Origin: Bacteriovorax sp.
GTDB lineage: Bacteria; Bdellovibrionota; Bacteriovoracia; Bacteriovoracales; Bacteriovoracaceae
Reading direction: 5' to 3'
DNA length: 14,337 bases
Assembly: GCA_030654205.1 (NCBI GenBank)
Contig: JAURXW010000071.1
Coordinates: 1-14,337 of the forward strand
Shown: piece after piece, positions 14,238-14,337 of the stretch
Position numbering within the stretch: position 1 is the first letter of the stretch
How the letters are laid out: every line of letters begins with the position of its first letter
Position numbers and translations under genes: made by a program
Notes under the pieces: generated by a model
The model's input: only the letters and a program-made list of their open reading frames with translations
The model's database searches: none
What the model was told of the DNA's origin: nothing

Positions 14238-14337
14238 TAAATTGAATAAGTTTTATTGGCCCATTTCTTTGCACTAAATCGATTTTCCATATCAATGGCC
14301 TCTTGTTCTGCAAAGTCTTGCCAGTTTGCAAAATGTT
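14213..14337 (-). CDS. C-terminal end of a convergent gene, possibly a glycosyltransferase (runs off right edge)
   Basis: On the minus strand a frame is open from the window edge to a TAG at 14215-14213, giving 40 visible residues. They include NWQDFAEQEAIDMENRFSAK and then WANKTYSIYQLSLIEA. The pattern FS..KWA..TY.IY near a C-terminus is common at the end of GT4-type glycosyltransferases. The other two minus-strand frames give a stop or an unconvincing composition. The frame overlaps the 3' end of the plus-strand glycosyltransferase by 25 bases, an acceptable tail-to-tail arrangement. With so little sequence the call is tentative, and chance openness of a 123-base frame cannot be excluded. 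Confidence 0.45.
   Translation of the reverse strand, partial: HFANWQDFAEQEAIDMENRFSAKKWANKTYSIYQLSLIEA

Noticed and set aside
1..14337. tRNA, rRNA, CRISPR array, insertion sequence or integrase
   Set aside because: No tandem spaced repeats, transposase-like proteins, terminal inverted repeats or structural RNA signatures were seen on either strand.

Overview
The window is AT-rich bacterial DNA with dense, mostly co-directional genes. It carries a Wzz-like chain-length protein, a CpsD-like ATPase and a Wzy/WaaL-type membrane protein, which points to a Gram-negative envelope or exopolysaccharide locus. The low G+C and the style of the proteins would fit Bdellovibrionota (Bacteriovorax-like) or a low-GC proteobacterium. 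That placement is a guess; no marker gene is present to settle it.

Layout. (1) Positions 1-564, minus strand: the N-terminal half of a FemAB/FemX-like aminoacyl- or acyltransferase that runs off the left edge. (2) Positions 565-807: a 243-bp divergent control region with a 19-bp perfect palindrome, a longer imperfect dyad and three GCCCAT half-sites. (3) Positions 808-8437, plus strand: a tightly coupled operon of six genes. They are a carrier protein, an acyl-CoA dehydrogenase-like flavoprotein, a class II aaRS-like amino acid:[carrier protein] ligase, a DUF1839 protein, a GH2 beta-mannosidase-like protein, and a protein with two tandem alpha/beta-hydrolase domains. (4) Positions 8438-8540: a promoter region with an extended -10 and a palindrome. 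(5) Positions 8541-14237, plus strand: polysaccharide assembly genes in the order CpsD-like ATPase, Wzz-like protein, O-antigen ligase/polymerase, GT2, GT4. (6) Positions 14213-14337, minus strand: the C-terminal end of a convergent gene, possibly another glycosyltransferase.

How it may work. The ligase should activate a small amino acid (Gly or Ala in characterised relatives) and load it on the phosphopantetheine of the carrier protein. The flavoprotein may oxidise the tethered aminoacyl group. DUF1839 looks like a Cys/His papain-like acyltransferase of the BtrH type and could move the group to an acceptor. The GH2 and Cys-type alpha/beta-hydrolase proteins suggest that the acceptor is a sugar or glycan, or that the product is trimmed or released. 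Three of these enzymes appear altered at a canonical catalytic position: the ACAD Glu, the Asn before the GH2 acid/base, and the nucleophile position in both hydrolase domains. This suggests a specialised pathway rather than general metabolism. Its position beside polysaccharide assembly genes and a FemAB-like transferase makes aminoacyl decoration of an envelope glycan the best working hypothesis, but it is not shown by the sequence.

No rRNA, tRNA, CRISPR array, insertion sequence or attachment site was seen, and no intergenic stretch exceeds 300 bases.
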